Shown: positions 51,544 through 60,393 of the stretch, piece after piece
Layout of the letters: each line of letters starts with the position of its first letter
Numbering within the stretch: position 1 is the first letter of the stretch
Assembly (NCBI RefSeq): GCF_013449725.1
Contig: NZ_JACCFF010000001.1
Location: forward strand, 1,550,001 to 1,614,000
DNA length: 64,000 nucleotides
Reading direction: 5' to 3'
DNA from: Mycobacteroides sp. LB1
GTDB lineage: Bacteria > Actinomycetota > Actinomycetes > Mycobacteriales > Mycobacteriaceae
The notes under the pieces: model-generated
Seen by the model: only the letters and a program-made list of their open reading frames with translations
Told to the model about the DNA's origin: nothing
The model's database searches: none
Program-made: the position numbers and the translations under genes

Positions 51544-52430
51544 GGGCCGGTCCCTCTGCTGACACCCCGCGCATAGTGCCGCTCGATGTAGTACTGCACC
51601 ACCGTCAGCACCGAGGTGATGACGATGTACCAGATCGTCGCCACCATGAGCAGCGGAACCACGCGTCCGTTGCGCCCGAAAATGACCTGCACCTGGTAGA
51701 AGAGATCGGCGATGGCCATGGTGGACACAATGGACGTGCCCTTCACCAGGCTGATGACCTCGTTGGCTGCATTGGGCATGATCGATCGCATGGCCTGCGG
51801 CAGCACGATCCGGAAGAACTGACGCCGTCGCGGAATACCGAGGGCTGCAGCGGCTTCCAGCTGGCCCTCGTCGACCGACAAAATTCCGCCCCGGATGATC
51901 TCGGCGAAATAGGCGCCCTGGTGCAGGGTCAACCCGATCACCGCGGCGGTCAGACCGCTCAGCAGCTCGTTGGTGTCGACGGTGATCAGGCTCGGCCCGA
52001 AAGGAATCCCGAAGCTGATGGTGTCGTACAGGTAGGCGATGTTGAACCAGAACAGCAGCTGCACGATCAACGGTATGGACCGAAAGATCCATACATAGGT
52101 CCACGAGATGACCTGCAGGACCGGGTTCTTGGAGAGGCGCGCGGCCGCCAGCGCGACACCGACCACAAACCCCAGCACCGTGCCGTAAATGGTCAGCCGG
52201 ATGGTCAGCCACAGCGCGGCCAGCACCGACTTGGCGGTGAAATACCGCGCGAAGGTCGGCCAGTCCCATCCCGGGTTACGCACCAGACCATGCACGAACA
52301 TCGCCACCAACAGCAGCGCCACACCCGAGAGGATCCAGTTGCCCGGACGCGGACGGCGCCGCACCCGCAGCGGCTCGGCAGTCTCCGCTGGCACCCGAGC
52401 CCGCGGGGGCGCAGCAGGTGCCGATGTCAT
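51540..52430 (-). CDS. polar amino-acid ABC transporter permease
   Basis: 296 residues. A long cytoplasmic Arg/Pro-rich N-terminus, one extra helix (about 34-50), then the five-helix HisM/GlnP core. The EAA loop, EAAAALGIPRRRQFFRIVLP, is complete and typical of this family. WTYVWIFRSIPLIVQLLFW is also a hallmark. First gene of the operon permease-ATPase-binding protein-GNAT. Only one permease gene, so it likely works as a homodimer. Confidence 0.94.
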   Translation of the reverse strand: MTSAPAAPPRARVPAETAEPLRVRRRPRPGNWILSGVALLLVAMFVHGLVRNPGWDWPTFARYFTAKSVLAALWLTIRLTIYGTVLGFVVGVALAAARLSKNPVLQVISWTYVWIFRSIPLIVQLLFWFNIAYLYDTISFGIPFGPSLITVDTNELLSGLTAAVIGLTLHQGAYFAEIIRGGILSVDEGQLEAAAALGIPRRRQFFRIVLPQAMRSIMPNAANEVISLVKGTSIVSTMAIADLFYQVQVIFGRNGRVVPLLMVATIWYIVITSVLTVVQYYIERHYARGVSRGTGP

Positions 52431-52553
52431 GCGATCGAACCTAGGAACACCGACCAGTGCACAACAGTCTTTGGCTCCCGGCGAATCGAACGGAAGCTAT
52501 CCGTCATGTCTGACCGGGGAAGCATCCGTGCCGCCCGAATGTTCAAATAGGTC

Positions 52554-52949
52554 ATGCCAGAAATCCCCGCAGGCTTCGAAGATCTCCTGGAACAGCAGCT
52601 CTATGGCCACCTGGCCACGATCGGCGGCGACGGTTCCGCACAGTCCAGTCCCATGTGGTTCAGCTGGGACGGCGAGCGGCTGCGATTCACCCACACCAAC
52701 AAGCGGGCCAAGTTCCGCAACATCCAGACCGAGCCACGCGTCGCCTTCTCGATCCTGGACCCCACGAACCCGTACCGATACCTCGAGGTGCGGGGCACCA
52801 TCGACCAGATCGACGACGATCCCACCGGGTCATTCATCCAGGAACTGGCTCACCTCTACCAGGCTCCGTGGGCGGGACAGAGCACCGGCGATGAGGCGGA
52901 CCGGGTGATCCTGTACCTACGGCCCACCAAGTTCCTGAGCCACGGCTAG
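52554..52949 (+). CDS. PPOX-class F420-dependent oxidoreductase
   Basis: 131 residues, split beta-barrel of the pyridoxamine-phosphate-oxidase-like group: LYGHLATIGGDGSAQSSPMW, RLRFTHTNKRAKFRNIQTEP then RVAFSILDPTNPYRYLEVRG. The whole pattern matches the mycobacterial Rv1155/Rv2074-type F420 (FDOR-B) proteins. Probable reduction of quinone- or heme-like substrates with F420H2. Its last 4 bp overlap the convergent TetR gene. ATG start without a strong RBS. Confidence 0.9.
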   Translation: MPEIPAGFEDLLEQQLYGHLATIGGDGSAQSSPMWFSWDGERLRFTHTNKRAKFRNIQTEPRVAFSILDPTNPYRYLEVRGTIDQIDDDPTGSFIQELAHLYQAPWAGQSTGDEADRVILYLRPTKFLSHG

Positions 52950-53566
52950 GTCAGCGGCCCCAGCAAGCGCATACACATGTCGGTGGCTTTAGCTCCCAGT
53001 TCTCCGGCGCTGCACCTATTTTCATCGGCGAGCCAGTCCTCCATGAGGAGAGTGACGCCGCCGACCCCGAACACGGCCCTATCGAGCAGGGCCGGCTCTG
53101 GTTTCGAGACCTCTGGCGCAATGGTCAGAAGTATTGCCCGCGCGACACGGTGCTGAAGACTGCGGCGCTTGGCGGCCAGCCCGGGAAATCCGTCCAGATC
53201 GGATGTCAGAATCCGCAGGACCGCCCGGTCCGCGATGGACTGCTCAAGATAGGCCGTGAGCCCCGCCGTCAGCTGCGCATGCGGGTTGTCGCCAGCCACC
53301 CGGCCGGCTTCTGCCATCGACTGGAACAGTTCGGCGAACACGTCGTCCACGATCTGTAGAACCAAGTCGCCGATCACCGAGAACTGCTCATAGAAGTATC
53401 GATCGGTCAGCCGGGTCCGAGCACAAACACCCCGAACGGTGACCGCGGCCAGCCCCTTGTCACTCCAGAGCTCACGGCCCGCCCGCACCAGTGCCACGCG
53501 CCGCTCATCCTGGCGCTGCTCTCGCGTCTTGCCACCGTACGTGCGGTGAATCTGCCCGTTCGTCAC
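52946..53566 (-). CDS. TetR-family regulator divergent from carotenoid oxygenase
   Basis: 206 aa. N-terminal HTH (about 25-70): GLAAVTVRGVCARTRLTDRY followed by FYEQFSVIGDLVLQIVDDVF, the TetR signature. The C-terminal domain is a ligand-binding helical bundle of unknown specificity. Divergent from the carotenoid oxygenase gene, with a candidate operator between (53613-53630), so it most likely represses that gene. The start is GTG 53566; a nearby alternative cannot be excluded. Confidence 0.9.
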   Translation of the reverse strand: MTNGQIHRTYGGKTREQRQDERRVALVRAGRELWSDKGLAAVTVRGVCARTRLTDRYFYEQFSVIGDLVLQIVDDVFAELFQSMAEAGRVAGDNPHAQLTAGLTAYLEQSIADRAVLRILTSDLDGFPGLAAKRRSLQHRVARAILLTIAPEVSKPEPALLDRAVFGVGGVTLLMEDWLADENRCSAGELGAKATDMCMRLLGPLT

Positions 53567-53584
53567 GCTGACACGCCCTTCGTC

Positions 53585-53612
53585 TTGACATACGCAACCT
53601 ACTCGCTAATGT
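53585..53612 (+). promoter_or_regulatory. candidate SigA promoter for the carotenoid oxygenase gene
   Basis: TTGACA (53585-53590, consensus), 16-bp spacer, TAATGT (53607-53612). The likely start of transcription near 53619 falls in the adjacent dyad. The carotenoid oxygenase start is 51 bp beyond the -10. Confidence 0.6.
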
Positions 53613-53630
53613 TGAGGACACACGTCATCA
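53613..53630. promoter_or_regulatory. candidate TetR operator
   Basis: tgaggac-acac-gtcatca, a 7-bp inverted repeat with one mismatch around a 4-bp spacer. It abuts the -10 of the oxygenase promoter and covers the expected start, a good position for repression by the neighbouring TetR protein. The assignment is by position only. Confidence 0.55.
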
Positions 53631-53663
53631 GAAACTGCCCGACAATGTGGTCTAGGAGAGTTC

Positions 53664-55169
53664 ATGACACTTGCGCCCGAGCATTCAGCCTCCGACACGG
53701 ACTTCGAGGAGCTGGTCGCCCGCCCCTTCGAATCCCAGCTCCGCGAGTACGACTACGAGGTCACAGAGGTCGACGGCACACTGCCGCCCGAACTGACCGG
53801 CACGCTTTTCCGCATTGGCCCCGGCAAGTTCGAGGTCGGAACCACCGTGCTTCGCACGATATTCGATGCCGACGGCATGGTGTCGCGTTTCATCCTGGAC
53901 GGTTCATCGGTGCGTTTCACGAACCGATACGTGCGCACCCAACAATTCCGGGACGGGTTGCAGGACAGCGCGATGCGCAGGCGAGGCATCACCACCAACG
54001 TCCCCGGGAAACTGCTCGCCAATCTCCGGCTGCCCGCGAACACGGCGAACACCAACATCGTTCCGCTTGGTGGCGAGATGTTGGCACTCTGGGAAGGCGG
54101 TCCGCCACACCGGATCGACCCGAACACGCTGGAAACCCTGGGTACCAATGACTTTGGCGGCAAGCTCGGATATGTCGGCGCCTTCTCCGCACACCCCAAG
54201 TGGGATCCGGTTACCGGCGAGATGTTCAACTTCGGTCTGGATGTCTTTCCCACACCTCGACTTCGCTGCTATCGCGTGAGCGCTGACGGGAGGATGTCAC
54301 AGATAAATTCGGTGACTCTCTGGGACATGGGATGGAACCATGACTTCGCACTGACGGAGAAGTATCTCGTATTCGTGCTCGACCCCATCCGGCCCAACAT
54401 CGGACAGCTCATCCGCGGGAAGAGCTTCGACGAAAGCCTCGAATACCAACTCACCAACGGGAGCACCAAGTTCATACTGGTCCCCAGAGACGGCTCCAAG
54501 CCACTTGTCTTCGAACATGATCCACAGCTGCATATCCACGTCACCAACGCATTCCAAGACGGGCCCGACGCGGTGGTGGAATTCGTTAGGTACGAGAGCC
54601 TGGATTTCTTACGACGAACACTGGACGCCGCCATGGGGCCGAAGGACCACCCAAATCCTCATCACCATCTGGTAGTCCGCGAATTTCCGGACAGTCACCT
54701 GGTTCGATTCCGCATATCACCAACCGGCAGGATCACCGAGGAAGTGGTGTCACAGTCCGCGAAAATCGAATTCCCGCAATATGACTGGCGACAGTCCACG
54801 CGTAACCATCAGATCACCTACACCGCCGGAACGCTGGAGCGCGAGGGCCACTACAACGGCATCTTCAAGTTCGACCATCGCACCGGCACCATGACACATT
54901 GCGATTTCGGAAAGGCCTCGGTCTGCGAACCGATCTTTGTGCCGCGCAACAAAGACGCGGCACAGGATGACGGCTGGCTGCTCGCGGTCAATCACGATCT
55001 TGTGGAAAACCGTTCGCAGTTAGTGATTCTCGACGCGCGTGATGTCGAGCAGGGCCCATTGGCGGTGGCGCACCTGACGCATCACCTACCCATCGGGTTC
55101 CACGGGACCTTCACGCCGCGAGTCGCCGACCCGTTTGCGCCACTGCCCCATCCGGCCTTGCTGTCCTAA
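53664..55169 (+). CDS. carotenoid-cleavage oxygenase (RPE65/CCD family)
   Basis: 501 residues. Non-heme iron seven-bladed propeller enzymes that split carotenoid or stilbene double bonds. The four iron His are in place: SAHPKWDP, WNHDFALTEKYLVF, LHIHVTNAF and the C-terminal GFHGTF. LPPELTGTLFRIGPGKFEVG is the family N-terminal block. AGGAGAG lies just before the ATG. Rhodococcus/Mycobacterium relatives cleave carotenoids or apo-carotenals, and lignostilbene-type activity is also known in the family. Likely regulated by the divergent TetR. No carotenoid-synthesis genes are visible here. Confidence 0.92.
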   Translation: MTLAPEHSASDTDFEELVARPFESQLREYDYEVTEVDGTLPPELTGTLFRIGPGKFEVGTTVLRTIFDADGMVSRFILDGSSVRFTNRYVRTQQFRDGLQDSAMRRRGITTNVPGKLLANLRLPANTANTNIVPLGGEMLALWEGGPPHRIDPNTLETLGTNDFGGKLGYVGAFSAHPKWDPVTGEMFNFGLDVFPTPRLRCYRVSADGRMSQINSVTLWDMGWNHDFALTEKYLVFVLDPIRPNIGQLIRGKSFDESLEYQLTNGSTKFILVPRDGSKPLVFEHDPQLHIHVTNAFQDGPDAVVEFVRYESLDFLRRTLDAAMGPKDHPNPHHHLVVREFPDSHLVRFRISPTGRITEEVVSQSAKIEFPQYDWRQSTRNHQITYTAGTLEREGHYNGIFKFDHRTGTMTHCDFGKASVCEPIFVPRNKDAAQDDGWLLAVNHDLVENRSQLVILDARDVEQGPLAVAHLTHHLPIGFHGTFTPRVADPFAPLPHPALLS

Positions 55170-55184
55170 CAGGCCCATGCCCCG

Positions 55185-58178
55185 TCACGCCTTGGACGGC
55201 CACCAGCTCAGCTTGCCGAAGGCCTGCGCGAGGGTCGGAACCATCAGGGTCCTGACGATGAAGGTATCCAGCAGAATGCCCACGCCGATGATGAAGCCCA
55301 TCTGCACCATCTGGTTCACCGAGCCGACCATCATGCCCAACAGGCTGGCGGCGAACACCAGCCCGGCCGAGGTGATCACCGAGCCGGTCTGGCGCACGGT
55401 CCGAATGATGCCGACCCGCATATTGCGGGTGCTCTCCTCCCTCAGGCGCGAGATGAACAGCATGTTGTAATCGGCCCCGACGGCGACGATAAGTACGAAG
55501 GTCATGGCCGGGACAGCCCAATCGAGTTGTTGCCCAAGGAGAACTTGGAACACCAGCACGCCGATGCCCAGTGACGCGATGTAGGTGAGAAGCACCGTAC
55601 CCAGCAGGTAAAGCGGCGCGACGACCGCCCGCAGCAGCAGACACATCACCAGAAAGATGATGAGCAGTGTCACCCCGATGATTTCTCGCAGGTCGCTGTT
55701 ATACGCCTTCTTCAGGTCGGCATTGATGGCCGGGAACCCACCGACCGAAACCGTGGCACCGGCCAGCGCGGTATTGGGTGTGGCTTCGTTGCCGACGCGC
55801 TCCATATCGCGGCTCAACTGCATCGCTTCGGGCCCATACGGATTGAGCGGCGACTGGATCAGATACATCGCGGTACGACCGTCTTCCTGCAGGAATGCCG
55901 AACTCAGCTCCTTGAATCCAGGATTCTGCAGCATCGCTTGCGGCATGGAAAATCCCGATGCCGCAGGCGAATTGGAGTCCTTGCTGATGGTCTGCAGGGT
56001 GACGGCGGCCTCGCCCATGGACCGTACGGTGTCCTCCAACTGGGTGTTCAGATCACGCATCCGAACGCCCATCGTCTTGACGGAGTTCATGTCGACGCCG
56101 AGCCCCTGCAGCTGCTGGAAGTAGCCCGAAATGCGCTCGAATTTCCGTTCCATCTCAGGTAATTTCGCAAGTAGTCCACGAATCTGCTTGAACTGACCAT
56201 TCATATCGCTCAGCAGCTGGGTGATCGTCTTGCCGCCGGTGACCGCCCGCACCGACTCGCGCAGACTTTCCACCGAGGAGAGCGGGCCCGTGTCGCGCAG
56301 CTCGATCAGCTGATCTCGCAACTTCACACAGTCCGGCTGCACCGGGCAGAACGGAGATTGGGCCAGCGTCTGGGTCAACGACGCCCCGGCGTCGAGCGCG
56401 GAGAACGTCGCCTCCACCGAGGGCCCCATCTTGGCCAACTGGTCCACCATCCCCGCCACGGTGCCCATCTGGGATATCAGCGACTGGTACCGATCGAGCT
56501 GTTCCCCAACCTCTTTCGCCATCGACAACATCTGCGGCATCATCTGCTGCATCCGAGCCAGGTCCCCGTCGCCGAGCTCATTAGTCATCGCCGACATGAC
56601 ATCGGCGAGCTTTGACATCCGTTCGAGCTGGGGCCGTAGGTCGGCGTTGACCTGACCGCTGGTCTTGTCGATCTGCGTTCCCATGTACCCGATCTGCCAC
56701 GCCAGGGTGGCCTGGGTGAGTTTGTTGCCGTCGGGCCGCGTAATGCCGACAACCTTCCCCACACCCCTGAGCTGCGAGATGCGCTCGGCCATCTGGTCCA
56801 GATCGGCCAGCGCGCGCGGGGTGCGCAGATCCGACTGTGCCTGCACCAAAAGGTATTGAGGCATCGTCGAATTGGCGGGGAAATGCTCGTTGAGGGTGCG
56901 CATGCCCTGCGTTGACTGGGCCGATTCCGGCAGCACCTTCGACATGTCAAAACTGGGCCGCATGAAGGGGACGAAGGCCGCGGCGGCCAACAGGATTGCG
57001 GTGGCCGCGGCGAATACCGGCCACGGATGTCGCACGACGGTCACGCCGATGCGATGCCAATACACCCCCGCCCGATCGGGCCCCGGTAGGCCGAGCCCAC
57101 GCTTTGTGGCCAGGCTCAGTGTCGCGGGCAGCATGGTGGTGACCACGAAGAACGCGACGATCACACCCATCGACACCGCGGGTCCCGATGCCGCGAGAAA
57201 GGCCAGCTTGGCGGTCAGCTGCGCGATATTCGCGATCGCCACCGTGGCGGCCGTCGCCAGAATGACCCGGGTCATCGAGCCGCAGGCGTGTGCCAGGGCG
57301 TCCTCCGGGGTCTCCCCCGCGCGTATTCGTTCGTGGTACCGGCTCACCAGGAAGACCGTGTAGTTGACACTCGCCCCCATCAACACGGCCATCATCAGTC
57401 CGGCCGACACCGAGGACACCGGAACCAGACCGCGATCGGCGAGCCCGGCGATGACGCCACGAGCGATGAGCAGGCTCATTCCCATTACCAGCAGGGGCAG
57501 CATCGCGGTGAACCACGACCGAAACACCAACAGCAGGATCAGGCCGATGACAACCACGGTCACGGCGCCGATCTTGGGCAGATCTCCCAACGCCGCGTTG
57601 CCCATATCGCTGACGGTTCCCGCCGCCCCGGTGATATTCGCGGTGGTGGCCGAACCGGCGAACGTCTGCTTCACCAGATCATCGACCGAGCGATACGCCC
57701 GCTGCGCCAACGGAGTACCCAGATCCCCGCCCAGGCCCGCCATCGCGTACCAGGTGGTGCCGTCCTCGCTGAGCACCTGCTTGCGAGCCACCGGGTTATT
57801 CCGCATCCGCGGATCGCCCAGCTGATCCTGGACGAAGGTGACGTACTCCTTGTTCCCATTGAGCCGGTCGATCAGCGCCGCGTAGCGGGCCTGCGCGTCG
57901 GCGTCGAAGCCCTTATCGCTGTGCATCACGATGATGACGGCGTTGTCGATGCCGGGACGGCCGAACGCCTTTCCCATCTCCTTCATCGACGCGAGCGCCG
58001 GGCTCACCTCACCCGTGGGCAGCGGACTCACCGAGTGCTCGTTGGCCACCCGCTCCAGCTGCGGCCAGGCGGTGTTGACGAGAACCCCGACCGCGAGCCA
58101 GGCCAGTATCACCAGCTTGGCGTGCTTCGCCACGAAGCGCCCCGCCCGCTCGAACGCCGGACTGTATTGGTGCGACAT
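55185..58178 (-). CDS. MmpL-family RND transporter
   Basis: 997-residue membrane protein with two RND halves: helix 1 near 20-38, a large periplasmic loop, five helices (about 190-395), then a second loop with a long helical hairpin (about 430-780, rich in Leu/Gln), and a final helix set. VGADYNMLFISRLREE near the end is the MmpL proton-relay region; MGASVNYTVFLVSRYHERIR is its counterpart in the first half. MmpL proteins export lipids or siderophores to the cell envelope. Preceded by a small lipoprotein rather than a classical mmpS. Substrate not deducible. Confidence 0.95.
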   Translation of the reverse strand: MSHQYSPAFERAGRFVAKHAKLVILAWLAVGVLVNTAWPQLERVANEHSVSPLPTGEVSPALASMKEMGKAFGRPGIDNAVIIVMHSDKGFDADAQARYAALIDRLNGNKEYVTFVQDQLGDPRMRNNPVARKQVLSEDGTTWYAMAGLGGDLGTPLAQRAYRSVDDLVKQTFAGSATTANITGAAGTVSDMGNAALGDLPKIGAVTVVVIGLILLLVFRSWFTAMLPLLVMGMSLLIARGVIAGLADRGLVPVSSVSAGLMMAVLMGASVNYTVFLVSRYHERIRAGETPEDALAHACGSMTRVILATAATVAIANIAQLTAKLAFLAASGPAVSMGVIVAFFVVTTMLPATLSLATKRGLGLPGPDRAGVYWHRIGVTVVRHPWPVFAAATAILLAAAAFVPFMRPSFDMSKVLPESAQSTQGMRTLNEHFPANSTMPQYLLVQAQSDLRTPRALADLDQMAERISQLRGVGKVVGITRPDGNKLTQATLAWQIGYMGTQIDKTSGQVNADLRPQLERMSKLADVMSAMTNELGDGDLARMQQMMPQMLSMAKEVGEQLDRYQSLISQMGTVAGMVDQLAKMGPSVEATFSALDAGASLTQTLAQSPFCPVQPDCVKLRDQLIELRDTGPLSSVESLRESVRAVTGGKTITQLLSDMNGQFKQIRGLLAKLPEMERKFERISGYFQQLQGLGVDMNSVKTMGVRMRDLNTQLEDTVRSMGEAAVTLQTISKDSNSPAASGFSMPQAMLQNPGFKELSSAFLQEDGRTAMYLIQSPLNPYGPEAMQLSRDMERVGNEATPNTALAGATVSVGGFPAINADLKKAYNSDLREIIGVTLLIIFLVMCLLLRAVVAPLYLLGTVLLTYIASLGIGVLVFQVLLGQQLDWAVPAMTFVLIVAVGADYNMLFISRLREESTRNMRVGIIRTVRQTGSVITSAGLVFAASLLGMMVGSVNQMVQMGFIIGVGILLDTFIVRTLMVPTLAQAFGKLSWWPSKA

Positions 58179-58188
58179 CGTCAGCTCC

Positions 58189-58662
58189 TCAAATCAGCGG
58201 CGGGAAGATCATGCTCGGCATGGATGGCACACCCGTCATCGACATGACGGTGTATCGGAGGGTGAAGGTTCCGCCGAGGTCGTCGCCGACCACCATGACG
58301 GTGTACTTGGAATTGAGGTAGGCGTCCTGGCCCATGACGGTTTGATGTTCGAATCCGGCATCGGTGAGCAGCTTGCCGGCCGCGGCCACCGCCGACGCGT
58401 CGACACCTCTAACGGCCAGGGTCCGCGAATCGCCCTCGGCATCTTGGCGATATGTGCCCTTGACGACAGGGATATCGCTCGGAAAGTCAGCGGGCAGAAT
58501 GCTGACCCCGGGCGGGGGCTGCGGTATGGGCGTGACCGGCGGATACGTGGTGCGTTCTACGGCTCCGCCCACGAAATCGGACATCGAACAGGCAGTTACA
58601 GCCGTCGTCATCAATGCGGCGGCAAACACGAGTACCGCGACATGAACGCTTCGTTGCGCCAT
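58189..58662 (-). CDS. small lipoprotein preceding MmpL
   Basis: 157 residues. Signal peptide with lipobox TAC (AVTAC, Cys about residue 25), a short Pro-rich segment (VTPIPQPPPGVSILPADFPS), and a compact alpha/beta domain of about 95 residues (VVKGTYRQDAEGDSRTLAVR ...). Not a typical MmpS, which carries a single helix and a beta domain. It lies 10 bp before mmpL on the same strand, so it is probably translated with it and may act as its periplasmic partner. Function unknown. Confidence 0.85.
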   Translation of the reverse strand: MAQRSVHVAVLVFAAALMTTAVTACSMSDFVGGAVERTTYPPVTPIPQPPPGVSILPADFPSDIPVVKGTYRQDAEGDSRTLAVRGVDASAVAAAGKLLTDAGFEHQTVMGQDAYLNSKYTVMVVGDDLGGTFTLRYTVMSMTGVPSMPSMIFPPLI

Positions 58663-58703
58663 GGCGGAATACTACAAAGAAGAATCGAGGAGTGCTAGCC
58701 CCT

Positions 58704-58729
58704 GCTAACTAAAGCTAGCCCTAGTTAGC
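58704..58729. promoter_or_regulatory. inverted repeat at the metZ end / lipoprotein-mmpL start region
   Basis: gctaacta-(10 nt)-tagttagc, a perfect 8-bp stem that includes the metZ stop codon. The flank repeats gctagccc twice. It may be a metZ terminator or an operator for the lipoprotein-mmpL unit 42 bp away. Confidence 0.55.
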
Positions 58730-59957
58730 TCAGCGCCCGTTCCAGGTCGGCAATGAGGTCCTCTGTCGACTCCAGCCCGACGGAGAGCCTCACCACGCCA
58801 TCGGAGAGCCCGATCGCGGCCCGCCCGTCCGGGCCCATCGCGCGGTGCGTCGTCGTGGCGGGATGAGTGATGAGCGACTTGGAGTCGCCCAGGTTATTGG
58901 AGATATCGATGAGCGACGTCCCGTCGAGCACCCGGAAGGCGGCCTGCTTACCGGCATCGCCGTCGGCATCGAGTTCAAATGTCACGACGGTTCCGCCGCC
59001 GCGCATCTGACGCTTCGCCAGCTCATGCTGCGGATGCGTCTCCAGGAACGGGTACCGCACCCAACGAACCGCCGGATGCTGCTCCAGGAACCGCGCGATC
59101 TGCAGCGCGGATTCGTTCGAATGATTGACTCGAACCGCCAGCGTCTCAAGGCCTTTCACCAGCGTCCAGGCATTGAACGGGCTGAGAGCCGGCCCGGTGT
59201 GCCGCATCAGCGTCTTGACCGGTCCCTCGATGTACTCGGTTTCACCCAGAATCGCACCACCAAGCACCCGGCCCTGGCCGTCGATGTGTTTGGTACCTGA
59301 GTAGACCACCACATCGGCACCGAGCGGGATACCCTGCTGCAACAGCGGAGTGGCAAAGACATTGTCCAGCACCACCTTTGCGCCCGCCGCATGCGCGAGC
59401 GTGCACACCGCCTCGATATCGACAAGCGATTGCATTGGGTTGGAAGGGGTTTCGAAGAAAACGGCCTGCGTCGGAACCGACAGCGCCTCCTCCCACTGAG
59501 AGAGGTCCTCGCCGTCGACGAACACGGTCTCCACACCCCAGCGGGGCAGGATCTCATTGCAGACCACGAAACAGGAACCGAACAGGCTGCGCGCGGCAAC
59601 CAGCCGGTCGCCGGCGGCCAGCAGCGCACCCAGCGCGGTGAAGACCGCCGACATGCCCGTCGCCGTCGCGAACGCCGCCTGCGAGCCCTCGATCAGCCGC
59701 AGCCGCTCCTCGAACATCGAGACCGTCGGGTTGCCGTATCGCGAGTACACGTACCGGTCGACCTCGCCGGTGAACGCCTTCTCCGCGGCCGCCGCGCTCT
59801 CGTACACATACCCGGACGTCAGGTACATGGCCTCGGCGGTTTCCTCGAATCCGGAGCGCAGCAGCCCGCCGCGCACCCCGATGGTCGCCTGGCTCACCCC
59901 GTCCGGCAGGGCTTTCGGAATGCGGACAGAAGGAATGCCGTCCGGAGTCTGGTTCAT
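58725..59957 (-). CDS. metZ: O-succinylhomoserine sulfhydrylase
   Basis: PLP enzyme of the Cys/Met metabolism family making homocysteine from O-succinylhomoserine and sulfide. 410 aa from ATG at 59957, overlapping the rhodanese stop by 4 bp (ATGA); a GTG four codons upstream is also open. SRYGNPTVSMFEERL and VVYSGTKHIDGQGRVLGGAI contain the PLP-binding residues and the Schiff-base Lys. The N-terminal IPSVRIPKALPDGVSQATIG is MetZ-like. Order purT-membrane protein-rhodanese-metZ is as in M. tuberculosis Rv0389-Rv0391. Confidence 0.95.
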   Translation of the reverse strand: MNQTPDGIPSVRIPKALPDGVSQATIGVRGGLLRSGFEETAEAMYLTSGYVYESAAAAEKAFTGEVDRYVYSRYGNPTVSMFEERLRLIEGSQAAFATATGMSAVFTALGALLAAGDRLVAARSLFGSCFVVCNEILPRWGVETVFVDGEDLSQWEEALSVPTQAVFFETPSNPMQSLVDIEAVCTLAHAAGAKVVLDNVFATPLLQQGIPLGADVVVYSGTKHIDGQGRVLGGAILGETEYIEGPVKTLMRHTGPALSPFNAWTLVKGLETLAVRVNHSNESALQIARFLEQHPAVRWVRYPFLETHPQHELAKRQMRGGGTVVTFELDADGDAGKQAAFRVLDGTSLIDISNNLGDSKSLITHPATTTHRAMGPDGRAAIGLSDGVVRLSVGLESTEDLIADLERALS

Positions 59958-60379
59958 GACTGCCGCCACGGCAGACCGATGGCGCGCCAGCCCACGCCGC
60001 CTCGGTGCCCGTGCTCATCGAGATTGCCCTCGAAGCCATCAAGCACGTTGTAGGAGGGCGCGATTCCCGCCTCCGTCGCGATCTCCGCGGAGCCGATCGA
60101 GCGGTTACCGGACCGGCAGAGGAACACCACGGGCCGGTTATCCCCTTCGGAAGGCCCGGTCACGCCCGCGGCCGCCAGCTCGTCGAGGAAGTCGTCATTG
60201 TGCTGGCCGTTGGAACGGGTCCACTCGACGTACACGACATCGCGCTCGAGCTCTGTCAGGTCGGGAACTCCGACCCACTTCCACTCGGCCGACGTGCGCA
60301 CATCCACGAGCACGGCTTCTGGGTTTTCCTTCAGCAGCGCCCACGCCGCCTCGGGGGTGATATCTCCTGCGTAGCCCAC
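59954..60379 (-). CDS. single-domain rhodanese (sulfurtransferase)
   Basis: About 141 aa. The rhodanese loop CRSGNRS contains the persulfide-forming Cys, and DVRTSAEWKWVGVP is the N-terminal fold signature. The start is uncertain: GTG at 60379 gives a product of the usual length for the Rv0390 group; the frame is open to 60418 and overlaps the preceding gene. Its stop overlaps metZ by 4 bp, so it may deliver sulfur or sulfide near MetZ; this is inference. Confidence 0.88.
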   Translation of the reverse strand: MGYAGDITPEAAWALLKENPEAVLVDVRTSAEWKWVGVPDLTELERDVVYVEWTRSNGQHNDDFLDELAAAGVTGPSEGDNRPVVFLCRSGNRSIGSAEIATEAGIAPSYNVLDGFEGNLDEHGHRGGVGWRAIGLPWRQS

Positions 60380-60393
60380 GAAGAGCCAGTCTA

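Noticed and set aside
51544..52269. N-terminal extension of the ABC ATPase frame
   Set aside because: Read-through inside the permease gene in another frame; the family-type start is GTG at 51543.
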